Numbered from the stretch's first letter, positions 1-8,160 are shown. The stretch: DNA of 64,000 nucleotides from Streptomyces venezuelae (GCF_008642355.1 NZ_CP029193.1:2132001-2196000), one strand, 5' to 3'. Notes: generated by a model from the sequence alone, not told the origin. Translations and numbers: made by a program.

Positions 1-271
1 AGTCGATGGAGGCGCCGCCCAGGTAGGGAGCGCTCATGCGGTCCGTGACGACCTTCACGCCATCGAAGTCCTTGACGACGTCGCCGTCGAGCGAGCGCTC
101 GTCGAAGAACAGCTGGTAGCGCAGGCCCGAGCAGCCACCGGGCTGAACGGCGACGCGCAGCGCCAGGTCGTCCCGGCCCTCCTGCTCCAGCAGGCCCTTC
201 ACCTTGGCCGCGGCGGCGTCCGACAGGAGGATGCCGTCGCTCACGGTGGTGGTCTCGTCCGATACGGACAT
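1..271 (-). CDS. erpA: Iron-sulfur cluster insertion protein, ErpA/HesB family (3' end beyond window)
   Basis: The reading frame starts at an ATG whose complement ends at 271 and runs off the left edge, so only about 90 N-terminal residues are visible. The protein has the A-type carrier signature: a central segment GGCSGLRYQ contains the first of the three cysteines that hold the cluster; the C-terminal CxC pair lies outside the window. A-type carriers pass [4Fe-4S] clusters to apo-enzymes in the cytoplasm. The gene is divergent from nadA, whose product needs a [4Fe-4S] cluster, which fits this role. No long extension or frameshift is visible. Assignment to ErpA rather than another A-type carrier is by family habit in Streptomyces. 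Confidence 0.85.
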   Translation of the reverse strand, partial: MSVSDETTTVSDGILLSDAAAAKVKGLLEQEGRDDLALRVAVQPGGCSGLRYQLFFDERSLDGDVVKDFDGVKVVTDRMSAPYLGGASID

Positions 272-442
272 CTGCTTCTCTCCCGGGTTGTACGGAGACT
301 GCTTGCCGACGGTTGCAACCGGCGGGGCCGCGGATTCATTCCGGGCCGAGCGCTTACGTCTTACCCCTTCATGCTCGCACATGGCGCGGCGGGGAACAGC
401 GGGCCGCCGGACGGCGAATGCGTCACATCGACACTATGGCCA

Positions 443-471
443 TCGTCAAACTGACACGAAGCGGTTATGAT
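443..471 (+). promoter_or_regulatory. Candidate nadA promoter
   Basis: A good -10 hexamer TATGAT lies at 466-471 and a weak -35 TCGTCA at 443-448, 17 bp apart, within an unusually AT-rich stretch of the erpA-nadA intergenic region. Transcription would start near 478 and leave a leader of about 50 nt before nadA. The dyad GTTAT-N5-ATAAC at 464-478 overlaps the -10 and could be an operator. This is inference from sequence only. Confidence 0.4.
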
Positions 472-527
472 AGATAACGTCAATTAGACGAAAAGGATCG
501 TCTGCAGAGTCAGAAAGGGTGCGTGTT

Positions 528-1724
528 GTGACCACCGCCCAGTCCCCCGCGGACAGCGTGACCCTCGATGTACAGCCCACGCCCCTCGCCCTGCTCCTCC
601 TCGGCCGCGAGGCCGACCCCAGGAGCGAGCGCGGCGTGGAGTGCCCCGGCGATCTGCCGTCCCCCTCCGACCCGGACCTGGTGGAGCGCGCCCGCGCCGC
701 CAAGGAGAGGCTCGGGGACAAGGTCTTCGTGCTGGGCCACCACTACCAGCGCGACGAGGTCATCCAGTTCGCGGACGTCACCGGCGACTCCTTCAAGCTC
801 GCGCGTGACGCGGCCGCGCGGCCGGACGCCGAGTACATCGTCTTCTGCGGTGTGCACTTCATGGCCGAGTCCGCGGACATCCTGACGACGGACGACCAGA
901 AGGTCGTGCTGCCCGACCTGGCCGCCGGCTGCTCGATGGCCGACATGGCCACCGCCGAGCAGGTCGCCGAGTGCTGGGACGTGCTGACCGAGGCCGGGAT
1001 CGCCGAGCAGGTCGTGCCCGTCTCGTACATGAACTCCTCGGCCGACATCAAGGCGTTCACGGGCAAGCACGGCGGCACGATCTGTACGTCGTCGAACGCC
1101 AAGCGCGCGCTGGAGTGGGCCTTCGAGCAGGGCGAGAAGATCCTGTTCCTGCCCGACCAGCACCTGGGCCGCAACACGGCCGTCCGCGACATGGGCTTCT
1201 CGCTCGACGACTGCGTGGTCTACAACCCGCACAAGCCGGGCGGCGGCCTGACCGCCGAGCAGCTGCGCGACGCGAAGATGATCCTGTGGCGCGGGCACTG
1301 CTCCGTGCACGGGCGCTTCTCGCTGGAGAGCGTGGAGGACGTCCGCGCGCGCATTCCCGGCGTGAACGTGCTGGTGCACCCGGAGTGCAAGCACGAGGTC
1401 GTCGCGGCGGCGGACCACGTGGGCTCCACGGAGCACATCATCCAGACCCTGGAGGCGGCGCCGGCCGGGTCGAAGTGGGCGATCGGCACGGAGCTGAACC
1501 TCGTGCGGCGGCTGGCGAACCGTTTCGCCGCCGAGGACAAGGAGATCGTCTTCCTCGACAAGACGGTCTGCTTCTGCTCGACCATGAACCGCATCGACCT
1601 GCCGCACCTGGTCTGGACGCTGGAGTCCCTCGCGGACGGCAAGCTCGTCAACCGGATCGAGGTGGACCGGGAGACGGAGCAGTTCGCGAAGCTGGCGCTG
1701 GAGCGGATGCTGGCGCTGCCGTAG
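528..1724 (+). CDS. nadA: Quinolinate synthase NadA
   Basis: NadA condenses iminoaspartate with dihydroxyacetone phosphate to quinolinate, the precursor of NAD, in the cytoplasm. The 398-residue product shows the family pattern: HHYQRDEV near the N-terminus, the cluster cysteines at about C107 (FCGVHFM), C135 (AGCSMAD), C287 (HPECKHE) and C348/C350 (VCFCSTM). An upstream in-frame GTG at 519 exists, but the GTG at 528 is placed 8 nt after the purine run AGAAAGGG and gives the usual MTTAQ start, so it was preferred. The gene stands alone: erpA is divergent and the next gene is convergent and ends 10 bp away. nadB and nadC are not next to it. Confidence 0.95.
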   Translation: MTTAQSPADSVTLDVQPTPLALLLLGREADPRSERGVECPGDLPSPSDPDLVERARAAKERLGDKVFVLGHHYQRDEVIQFADVTGDSFKLARDAAARPDAEYIVFCGVHFMAESADILTTDDQKVVLPDLAAGCSMADMATAEQVAECWDVLTEAGIAEQVVPVSYMNSSADIKAFTGKHGGTICTSSNAKRALEWAFEQGEKILFLPDQHLGRNTAVRDMGFSLDDCVVYNPHKPGGGLTAEQLRDAKMILWRGHCSVHGRFSLESVEDVRARIPGVNVLVHPECKHEVVAAADHVGSTEHIIQTLEAAPAGSKWAIGTELNLVRRLANRFAAEDKEIVFLDKTVCFCSTMNRIDLPHLVWTLESLADGKLVNRIEVDRETEQFAKLALERMLALP

Positions 1725-1733
1725 CCCTCGGCC

Positions 1734-2414
1734 CTACTCCGCCCGCGGCCGCACCAGTCCCGACTCGTACGCGATGACGACGAGTTGGGCGCGGTCGCGG
1801 GCGCCGAGCTTCGCCATCGCCCGGTTCACGTGGGTCTTCACGGTGAGCGGGCTGACTTCCAGGCGCTCGGCGATCTCGTCGTTCGAGTGGCCGCCCGCGA
1901 CCTGCACGAGGACTTCGCGCTCGCGTCCGGTGAGCGCGTCGAGCCGCTCGCCGCGCGCGGGCCCGTCACCGTCCTGTCCGTCGCCCTGCGCGAGGAACTT
2001 GGCGATCAGGCCCTTGGTGGCCACCGGTGACAGCAGCGCCTCGCCGGCCGCCGCGACGCGGATCGCGCCGAGCAGTTCGTCGGGCTCCGCTCCCTTCCCG
2101 AGGAACCCCGAGGCGCCCGCGCGCAGCGACTGCACCACGTACTCGTCGACCTCGAACGTCGTCAGCATCACCACGCGGACGTGGGCCAGCGAGGGGTCCG
2201 CGCTGATCATGCGGGTGGCGGCGAGTCCGTCGGTGCCGGGCATCCGGATGTCCATCAGGACCACGTCGGCGCGCTCCGACTTGGCGAGCCTGACCGCCTC
2301 CGCCCCGTCGGACGCCTCGCCGACCACCTCCATGTCGGACTCGGAGTCGACGAGCACCTTGAACGCGCTGCGCAACAGCGCCTGGTCGTCGGCGAGCAGT
2401 ACGCGGATCGTCAC
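1734..2414 (-). CDS. NarL/LuxR-type response regulator of the PspA-linked two-component system
   Basis: A 226-residue two-domain regulator. The N-terminal receiver carries the acidic pair near residues 9-10 (LLADD) and the phosphorylatable Asp at about 55 (VLMDIRMP). The C-terminal LuxR-type helix-turn-helix spans about residues 155-205 (LTGREREVLVQV, then SPLTVKTHVNR). The GTG start overlaps the stop of the kinase gene by 4 nt (GTGA), so the two are translationally coupled. It is the last gene of a leftward group pspA - pspAA - kinase - regulator, which suggests a role in envelope stress, but target genes cannot be read from the sequence. It converges with nadA. Confidence 0.9.
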   Translation of the reverse strand: MTIRVLLADDQALLRSAFKVLVDSESDMEVVGEASDGAEAVRLAKSERADVVLMDIRMPGTDGLAATRMISADPSLAHVRVVMLTTFEVDEYVVQSLRAGASGFLGKGAEPDELLGAIRVAAAGEALLSPVATKGLIAKFLAQGDGQDGDGPARGERLDALTGREREVLVQVAGGHSNDEIAERLEVSPLTVKTHVNRAMAKLGARDRAQLVVIAYESGLVRPRAE

Positions 2415-3634
2415 GCGGTCCCTCCCTTTGCCGTGGTGACGGGCAGGATCGCATGGACACGGAAGCCGCCTCCGTAGCGGGGCCCCGCGGAGCAGCTGCC
2501 GCCGAGGGCGGTGACGCGTTCGCGCATGCCGAGCAGGCCGTGGCCGCCGCCGTCGGTGTTGGGCGTCTCGCCCTTGCCGTGTCCCGGGCCGTCGTCGATG
2601 ACGGTGACCTCGACGTTCGGGCCGACGCGGACGACGCTCACCTCGGCCTTGGCGTCCTGCCCGGCGTGCTTCTGCACATTGGTCAGGGCCTCCTGGATGA
2701 TCCGGAACGCGGCGAGGTCGACGGCGGCCGCGAGGTCCAGGCCGACCTGGCCGAGCGCGACCTCCACGGGCAGGCCCGCGTTGCGGAACGTCTCCACGAG
2801 TTCGTCGAGGCGGTGCAGGCCCGGGGCGGGCTCGGTGGGGGCCTCCGGGTCGCCGGTCTGCCGCAACAGGCCCACGGTGGCGCGGAGTTCGTTGAGCGCG
2901 GAGCGGCTGGCGTCGCGTACGTGCGAGAGGGCTTCCTTCGCCTGGTCGGGACGCCTGTCCATGACGTGCGCGGCGACGCCTGCCTGCACGTTGACCAGGG
3001 CGATGTGGTGGGCGACCACGTCGTGCAGGTCGCGGGCGATCCTCAGTCGTTCCTCGGCGACGCGGCGCCGGGCCTCTTCCTCGCGCGTACGTTCCGCACG
3101 CTCGGCGCGCTCCCTGATGGCGTCGACGAACGCACGGCGGCTGCGCACGGCGTCGCCCGCGGCGGCGGCCATGCCGGTCCACGCGAAGATGCCGAGGTTT
3201 TCCTGCGCGTACCAGGGCAGGGGGCCGCCCGAGAGCATCGCGATGCCGGTGAGGCCCACCATCGTGACCAGGCCGATCCGCCAGGTCGTGGAGCGGTCCG
3301 TGCGGGCGGCGACGGTGAACAGCGCGATGACCGCGCACATCACGACGGGGGCGCGGGGCTGGCCGGTGAGCAGCTCCACGATGGCGGCGGCGCAGGTCGC
3401 GGCGAGCACGCACCAGGGGGCGCGGCGGCGGAAGACGAGGGCGAGCGCGCCGAGCGTCATCAGGATGAGGCTGGGGGCGTCGGGGGTGCGGGTGCCCCAG
3501 GTGGGGCCGTGCTCCCCGTTCGGCTCGGCGAACGAGCCGACGACCATGCAGACGAGGACGGCGGTGGCGAGCGCGGCGTCCACGGCGAGGGGGTGCGTTC
3601 TGGCCCAGCCGCGGCCTCGTACGAGAGTGGTCAC
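2411..3634 (-). CDS. Sensor histidine kinase (HisKA_3 type) paired with the 1734-2414 regulator
   Basis: A 407-residue kinase. Residues 15-160 form four to five hydrophobic membrane segments. A charged coiled linker of about residues 165-195 follows, then the HisKA_3 phospho-acceptor box RDLHDVVAHH with His at about 204, and a C-terminal HATPase with DDGPGHG and GLLGMRERV. This is the classical NarL-type sensor lacking a large extracellular domain, as in LiaS-like and Actinobacterial stress sensors. The GTG at 3634 (VTTLVRGRG) was taken as start because upstream in-frame codons give an atypical proline- and arginine-rich extension. The gene lies 157 bp after pspAA on the same strand. The signal sensed is unknown. 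Confidence 0.9.
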   Translation of the reverse strand: MTTLVRGRGWARTHPLAVDAALATAVLVCMVVGSFAEPNGEHGPTWGTRTPDAPSLILMTLGALALVFRRRAPWCVLAATCAAAIVELLTGQPRAPVVMCAVIALFTVAARTDRSTTWRIGLVTMVGLTGIAMLSGGPLPWYAQENLGIFAWTGMAAAAGDAVRSRRAFVDAIRERAERAERTREEEARRRVAEERLRIARDLHDVVAHHIALVNVQAGVAAHVMDRRPDQAKEALSHVRDASRSALNELRATVGLLRQTGDPEAPTEPAPGLHRLDELVETFRNAGLPVEVALGQVGLDLAAAVDLAAFRIIQEALTNVQKHAGQDAKAEVSVVRVGPNVEVTVIDDGPGHGKGETPNTDGGGHGLLGMRERVTALGGSCSAGPRYGGGFRVHAILPVTTAKGGTA

Positions 3635-3791
3635 ACGCTTAACGTTACGGGGGCCGGCCGGGGGCCTTGGGCGGATCGGGGTTGTTGCGGTCGTGCGGAG
3701 CCCGCAGGCCGGTGGGGGCTGGTCCGCCCGTCCGGCGAGCCGCACGTGTCACGGCCTCGCGCCCCTGGGCTGCGCCCCTTACGGGGCGCGC

Positions 3792-4070
3792 TCAGCCTGG
3801 GATCAAGCCGTCGTCCGTCAGCATGTCCCGTACCTCGGAGAGGGTCGCGTCCGGGGACGGGAGGATGAGCTGGGAGGGTTCCAGGGCGTCGTCCGGGAGC
3901 GGGGTGCCCAGTTCCCGGACCTTGTCCAGGAGGGCGTGGAGCGTGCGGCGGAATCCGGGCTCGTCGCCGCTCTCCATCTCGTCGAGCAGCTCGTCGTCCA
4001 GCTTGTTCAGTTCGGCGAAGTGGCTGTCCGCCAGCTTCACCTGCCCCTCCCCCATGATCCGTACGATCAT
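3792..4070 (-). CDS. pspAA: PspA-associated protein PspAA
   Basis: A 92-residue acidic, soluble protein beginning MIVRIMGEGQ, matching the actinobacterial PspAA family that is regularly encoded directly after PspA. It has no membrane segment and no enzymatic motif. It starts 27 bp after the pspA stop on the same strand and probably shares its transcript. PspAA proteins are thought to help PspA at the membrane during envelope stress; that role is taken from the family, not seen here. Confidence 0.8.
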   Translation of the reverse strand: MIVRIMGEGQVKLADSHFAELNKLDDELLDEMESGDEPGFRRTLHALLDKVRELGTPLPDDALEPSQLILPSPDATLSEVRDMLTDDGLIPG

Positions 4071-4097
4071 GTCGTCCTCCTCAGGACGTGCGTAGGG

Positions 4098-4898
4098 CTA
4101 CTGCTTGTCGAAGCGCGGGGTGTCCTGGGGCTGCTGGGAGCGCGGCTGGGACTGGCCCTGGCCGCCCTCGATCGCCTGCTGCCCGCCGCTGGAGCCTCCG
4201 GCGAGTTCCGCCTTCATGCGCTGCAGCTCCAGCTCTACATCTGTACCACCGGAGAGGCGGTCGAGCTCGGTCTGGATGTCGTCCTTGGCCAGTCCGGAGG
4301 AGTCGTCGAGTGCACCGGAGGCGAGCAGTTCGTCGATCGCGCCGGCCCGCGCCTGGAGCTGCGCGGTCTTGTCCTCGGCGCGCTGGATCGCCATGCCGAC
4401 GTCGCCCATCTCCTCGGAGATGCCCGAGAAGGCCTCACCGATGCGGGTCTGCGCCTGCGCCGCGGTGTACGTGGCCTTGATCGTCTCCTTCTTCGTGCGG
4501 AAGGCGTCGACCTTGGCCTGGAGGCGCTGCGCCGCGAGGGTGAGCTTCTCCTCCTCGCCCTGCAGGGTCTGGTGCTGCGTCTCCAGGTCCGTCACCTGCT
4601 GCTGGAGCGCCGCACGGCGGGACAGGGCCTCGCGGGCCAGGTCCTCGCGGCCGAGCGCCAGCGCCTTGCGGCCCTGGTCCTCAAGAGTCGAGGACTGCTT
4701 CTGGAGCTGGGTCAGCTGCAGTTCGAGGCGCTTGCGGGACGTCGCCACGTCGGCGACGCCGCGGCGCACCTTCTGCAACAGCTCCAGCTGCTTCTGGTAC
4801 GAGTAATCGAGGGTCTCGCGCGGGTCCTCGGCCCGGTCCAGGGCCTTGTTCGCCTTCGCGCGGAAGATCATCCCCATACGCTTCATGACACCGCTCAT
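4098..4898 (-). CDS. pspA: Phage-shock protein A / IM30 family membrane-stress protein
   Basis: A 266-residue, almost entirely helical protein: MGMIFRAKANKALDRAEDP at the N-terminus is the amphipathic membrane-binding helix of PspA/Vipp1, followed by long coiled coil to about residue 215 and a Gln/Gly/Pro-rich tail of about 45 residues that is poorly conserved. PspA assembles on the inner face of a damaged membrane and limits proton leakage. The start at 4898 (MSGVMKRMGM) was chosen over the further upstream ATG because the extension is not PspA-like and an AAGGGGG run precedes 4898. It is the first gene of the leftward group ending in a two-component system. Confidence 0.92.
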   Translation of the reverse strand: MSGVMKRMGMIFRAKANKALDRAEDPRETLDYSYQKQLELLQKVRRGVADVATSRKRLELQLTQLQKQSSTLEDQGRKALALGREDLAREALSRRAALQQQVTDLETQHQTLQGEEEKLTLAAQRLQAKVDAFRTKKETIKATYTAAQAQTRIGEAFSGISEEMGDVGMAIQRAEDKTAQLQARAGAIDELLASGALDDSSGLAKDDIQTELDRLSGGTDVELELQRMKAELAGGSSGGQQAIEGGQGQSQPRSQQPQDTPRFDKQ

Positions 4899-5218
4899 GG
4901 GCTTCGCGCGCCCCCTTCTGACGGACTTCCAGCTCCAGGTACTGCTCAGAACCCACAGTACGGGCCCTGCATCCATTACCGCACTGTTCGCGTGCGGATG
5001 CGCTCATCCCCAAGGACGACTGCGTCCCGCACCGCTCCGGCGTAAGGAGTAGGTGCACCCCTGTGAGCCGGACCCGGAAGAGGAGGACGGCGGGCACCGG
5101 ACCCGGCGCATACCGCCTGCTACGTCCCATTGGGCACATAATCAAGACGCCCGGCGTTGCCGGATCGTTCCCCTCCGGGCTGACGTCCATGTCTCCGCAC
5201 CCCGTACCCTTGGATTTT
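4899..5218. other. Intergenic region between pspA and the DUF3043 gene
   Basis: These 320 bp separate divergently read genes and should hold promoters for both. An open frame with GTG at 5063 continues into the DUF3043 gene, but its first 52 codons give basic, low-complexity sequence unlike the family, so I treat it as leader. I see no tRNA, hairpin terminator or recognisable operator here. Confidence 0.5.
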
Positions 5219-5815
5219 GTGTTCCGTAGCCGATCCAAGGAAGAGAAGGCCCCGGCTGTCCAGGCGCCGGTGACCGACTCCAACCAGCCCCGTGACCCGC
5301 AGGCCCCCAAGGGCCGCCCCACCCCCAAGCGCGCCATGGCCCAGTCGCAGCGCCGCAGCGTGACCAACACGCCGACGACGCGCAAGGAGGCCGCCAAGCG
5401 GCAGCGCGACGAGCGCCGCACGCAGATGGCGAAGCAGCGCGAGGCGATGGCGAGCGGCGACGAGCGGTACCTGCCCGCGCGTGACAAGGGTCCCGTGCGC
5501 AAGTTCGCGCGCGACTTCGTGGACTCGCGCTTCTGCGTCGCCGAGTTCTTCCTGCCCCTCGCGGTGATCATTCTCGTCCTGAGCATCGTCCAGGTGCCTC
5601 AGCTGCAGAATGTCGCGCTGCTCGCCTGGCTCTTCGTGATCGTCCTGATCATCGTCGACTCGATCGCCACCGGGTTCCGTCTGAAGAAGCGCCTGAACGA
5701 GCGCTTCCCGAACGAGAACAAGAAGGGCGCCGTGGCCTACGGCCTGATGCGTACGCTCCAGATGCGCCGGCTGCGCCTGCCGAAGCCGCAGGTCAAGCGT
5801 GGAGAGCGGCCCTGA
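5219..5815 (+). CDS. DUF3043 family membrane protein
   Basis: A 198-residue protein with a long charged N-terminal half (Lys/Arg/Glu rich, residues 1-95, no membrane segment), then two closely spaced hydrophobic segments at about 110-155 (FFLPLAVIILVLSIVQ and LLAWLFVIVLIIVDSIA), and a basic C-terminal tail. This is the DUF3043 pattern found throughout actinobacteria; function unknown. The GTG at 5219 (VFRSRSKEEKAP) matches the usual family start better than the in-frame GTG at 5063. Its stop codon is overlapped by the next gene, so the two are probably cotranscribed and coupled. Confidence 0.8.
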   Translation: MFRSRSKEEKAPAVQAPVTDSNQPRDPQAPKGRPTPKRAMAQSQRRSVTNTPTTRKEAAKRQRDERRTQMAKQREAMASGDERYLPARDKGPVRKFARDFVDSRFCVAEFFLPLAVIILVLSIVQVPQLQNVALLAWLFVIVLIIVDSIATGFRLKKRLNERFPNENKKGAVAYGLMRTLQMRRLRLPKPQVKRGERP

Positions 5816-6597
5816 GCGGATTCACCGGCGGGGCCGGGGCCTGGCTGGAGAAGCTGGGCGGCCTGCGCAACGCCGTTCGACAGGAGCTGGTGGCGCGCCA
5901 GCTCGACGAGCAGATAATCGGGCGTTTCCCCGTGGGGCAGCGGCTCCGCGTGCTCGACGTCGGCATGGGCCAGGGCACGCAGGCGCTGCGGCTCGCCCGC
6001 GCCGGTCACGAGGTGACGGGCGTCGAGCAGGACTCCGCCATGATCGCGGCGGCCCGCACGGCGCTCGCCCACGAGCCCGAGGGCATCCAGGGGCGGGTGC
6101 GGATCGTCGAGGGCGACGGGCACCAGACCGGGGTGCACTTCCTGCCCGGCAGCTTCGACGTCGTGCTCTGCCACGGCGTACTGATGTACGTGGAGGAGCC
6201 CGACGCGCTCCTCGCCGGGCTGGCCCGGATGCTGGCGCCCGGCGGGCTGCTCTCGCTGCTCGTGCGCAACGCGGAGGCGCTGGCCATGCGGCCGGGGCTG
6301 GCCGGGGACTGGTCGGGGGCGCTCGCCGCGTTCGACTCCGCGACGTACCGCAACCGGCTCGGGATCGACGCCCGCGCGGACCGGCTCGACGCGCTGACCT
6401 CCGCGCTCGCGGGGATCGCCGCGCCGCTGCAGGCCTGGTACGGCGTGCGGGTCTTCACGGACACCGTGGCCGACGGTGCGGCGCTGCCCCCGGAAGGGGA
6501 GCTGGAGGCGCTGCTCGCCGTGGAGGAGCGGGCGGGGCGGACGGATCCGTACCGGCGGGTGGCGGCACTGCTGCATCTGTGCGGGGTGCGGGACTAG
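5812..6597 (+). CDS. Class I SAM-dependent methyltransferase, apparent CTG start
   Basis: A methyltransferase of about 261 residues with motif I VLDVGMGQGTQAL, the acidic loop GVEQDS, and the post-motif segment FDVVLCHGVLMYV typical of methyltransferase_11 and similar domains. The natural family N-terminus appears to be (M)SGFTGGAGAWLEKLGG; no ATG, GTG or TTG is in frame before it, but CTG at 5812-5814 is, it overlaps the upstream stop as CTGA, and GGAGAG sits 5 nt upstream. The first conventional start is GTG at 5890, which would drop about 26 residues of aligned-looking sequence. Substrate unknown; gene order next to DUF3043 is conserved in Streptomyces as far as I recall. Confidence 0.75.
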   Translation: MSGFTGGAGAWLEKLGGLRNAVRQELVARQLDEQIIGRFPVGQRLRVLDVGMGQGTQALRLARAGHEVTGVEQDSAMIAAARTALAHEPEGIQGRVRIVEGDGHQTGVHFLPGSFDVVLCHGVLMYVEEPDALLAGLARMLAPGGLLSLLVRNAEALAMRPGLAGDWSGALAAFDSATYRNRLGIDARADRLDALTSALAGIAAPLQAWYGVRVFTDTVADGAALPPEGELEALLAVEERAGRTDPYRRVAALLHLCGVRD

Positions 6598-6684
6598 CGG
6601 GGTCGGGGGGGGCGACCGGGCCGTGACGCCTGTTCGGCCCCCTAAGTCTGGGCGGCCCCGGACGACAAATCCGACACTCGGGGC

Positions 6685-7752
6685 ATGACTGCCTCACGTA
6701 TCCCTGCTGCCTCACGTATCCCTGCCGCCACCTTGGCGTGCGTCGCCGCTCTCGCCCTCGTGGGCGGGTGCTCCTCCTCCGGTTCCGGTGACTCCGGCAG
6801 GTCCACCACGCAGGCCGCACCGGCCGCCGCGAGCGATCTGCAGGACGACTACCAGAAGGTGATCAAGGACGTCCTGCCGTCCGTCGTCCAGATCGACGCC
6901 TCCGAGGGCCTGGGGTCCGGGGTCGTCTACGACGACAAGGGGCACATCGTCACCAACGCCCACGTCGTGGGCAAGGAGAAGCGCTTCAAGGTGACGACGG
7001 CGACCGGTGAGCAGACGCTCTCCGCCGACCTCGTCGCCTCCTACCCCGAGCAGGACCTCGCCGTCATCAAGCTGAGCGACGTGCCGGACGGGCTGAAGGC
7101 CGCGGAGTTCGGTGACTCCGCCAAGGCCGAGGTCGGGCAGATCGTGCTGGCCATGGGCTCCCCGCTCGGCCTGTCGTCCAGCGTCACGCAGGGCATCGTG
7201 TCGGCGACCGGGCGCACCGTCAGCGAGGGCCGTTCGGGCGGCGGGACGGGAGCCACGATCGCCAACATGGTGCAGACCTCGGCGGCGATCAACCCGGGCA
7301 ACAGCGGCGGGGCGCTCGTCGACCTGGACGGGAAGGTCATCGGCATCCCGACGCTCGCCGCGAGCGATCCGCAGATGGGCGACAGCGCGGCGCCCGGCAT
7401 CGGGTTCGCGATCCCGTCGTCGATGGTGAAGACCGTCGCGGACCAGATCGTCAGGAGCGGCAAGGTCACCGACTCGGGCCGGGCGGCGCTCGGCATCACG
7501 GGCCGCACGGTCCTCGGCGACGACTACCGGCCCGCGGGCGTGGCCGTCGTCGAGGCGCCCGAGGGCGGCGCCGCGGCGAAGGCGGGGCTCGCGGCGGGCG
7601 ACATCATCACGCGGCTCGGCGACGCCGAGATCACCACCATCAACTCGCTCTCCGAGGCGCTCGCCTCGGCCAAGCCCGGGCAGAAGGCGGAGGTCACGTA
7701 CGTGCGGGACGGCGCCGAGAAGACGGCCGACGTCACTCTCGGCGAGATCTAG
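6685..7752 (+). CDS. HtrA/DegP-like serine protease lipoprotein with PDZ domain
   Basis: A 355-residue exported trypsin-like protease. The N-terminal signal ends in a lipobox-like LVGGC with Cys29, so the protein is probably lipid-anchored outside the membrane. The catalytic triad is His93 (TNAHVV), Asp124 (EQDLAVIKL) and Ser207 (NPGNSGGAL). A C-terminal PDZ domain (about 260-350: ALGITGR, AAKAGLAAGDII, INSLSEALA) is shared with DegP/HtrA. The role would be quality control or regulated proteolysis of secreted or membrane proteins; the target is unknown. The start has an in-frame duplication (SRIPAA repeated at residues 4-15), from a DNA repeat of 17 bp. A strong hairpin follows the gene. Confidence 0.9.
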   Translation: MTASRIPAASRIPAATLACVAALALVGGCSSSGSGDSGRSTTQAAPAAASDLQDDYQKVIKDVLPSVVQIDASEGLGSGVVYDDKGHIVTNAHVVGKEKRFKVTTATGEQTLSADLVASYPEQDLAVIKLSDVPDGLKAAEFGDSAKAEVGQIVLAMGSPLGLSSSVTQGIVSATGRTVSEGRSGGGTGATIANMVQTSAAINPGNSGGALVDLDGKVIGIPTLAASDPQMGDSAAPGIGFAIPSSMVKTVADQIVRSGKVTDSGRAALGITGRTVLGDDYRPAGVAVVEAPEGGAAAKAGLAAGDIITRLGDAEITTINSLSEALASAKPGQKAEVTYVRDGAEKTADVTLGEI

Positions 7753-7767
7753 GTCCTGTGTTGCGCC

Positions 7768-7802
7768 GGGAGGCGGCGGCCGTGGCCCGGCCGCCGCCTC
7801 CC
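7768..7802. terminator. Bidirectional hairpin terminator
   Basis: A perfect 15-bp GC-rich stem (7768-7782 with 7788-7802) and a 5-nt loop, between the convergent protease gene and the 78-residue protein gene. No U-tract follows, as is common in Streptomyces. Confidence 0.75.
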
Positions 7803-7821
7803 GTCGTCGTCCGCGCGCCTG

Positions 7822-8058
7822 TCAGGCGGAGGCGTCCTCGGACTCCTCGGCGCCCTCCATGTGCAGACTCATCGGTCCGTAGATCTCCCGCGCGTCCTCG
7901 AAGAGGGTCACCTGGTCGGCGCCGCCCTCGGCCAGCGCCTTCCAGTACTCACCGACCCAGGACTCGGCGTCGCCCTGTGTGGTGAACTCCTCGGGCTGGA
8001 CCGCGGGCTGGACCTCCGTCCCGTCCGCCTTCTCGAACCGCCACGTCCATGCCGCCAT
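7822..8058 (-). CDS. Small conserved hypothetical protein (78 aa)
   Basis: An acidic cytoplasmic protein of 78 residues beginning MAAWTWRFEKADG; aromatic and acidic residues are spread along it, with a short Glu/Asp-rich tail. No motif or membrane segment is visible. The codon usage is Streptomyces-like and a GGGAGG sequence precedes the ATG, so I take it as real; I recall similar short proteins in other Streptomyces. It is divergent from cobU. Function unknown. Confidence 0.7.
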   Translation of the reverse strand: MAAWTWRFEKADGTEVQPAVQPEEFTTQGDAESWVGEYWKALAEGGADQVTLFEDAREIYGPMSLHMEGAEESEDASA

Positions 8059-8160
8059 GTCAGCCTCCCGAAGGTTCCGTGGCGGTCTGTGGAACCGCCT
8101 GAATCCGTGGGAAGCCTATCCGGGCGCGCGGCGCCGGACGCGACGCGGGAGGATCTTCGT

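Noticed and set aside
2511..5045. 844-codon plus-strand frame opposite the kinase, pspAA and pspA
   Set aside because: It is antisense to four genes with recognisable motifs; its translation is Arg/Ala/Ser-rich with no domain. Long shadow frames are expected in DNA of this GC content.
4899..5060. Possible tRNA-like or structured RNA between pspA and DUF3043
   Set aside because: Some short inverted repeats occur, but no cloverleaf or TPsiC-like segment could be found.
5063..5218. N-terminal extension of the DUF3043 protein from GTG 5063
   Set aside because: The extra 52 residues are not family-like, and the GTG at 5219 gives the expected N-terminus.
8060..8160. Possible cobalamin riboswitch upstream of cobU
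   Set aside because: A hairpin (GGTTCC/GGAACC) is present, but the B12 box and the GCCACTG element are not.
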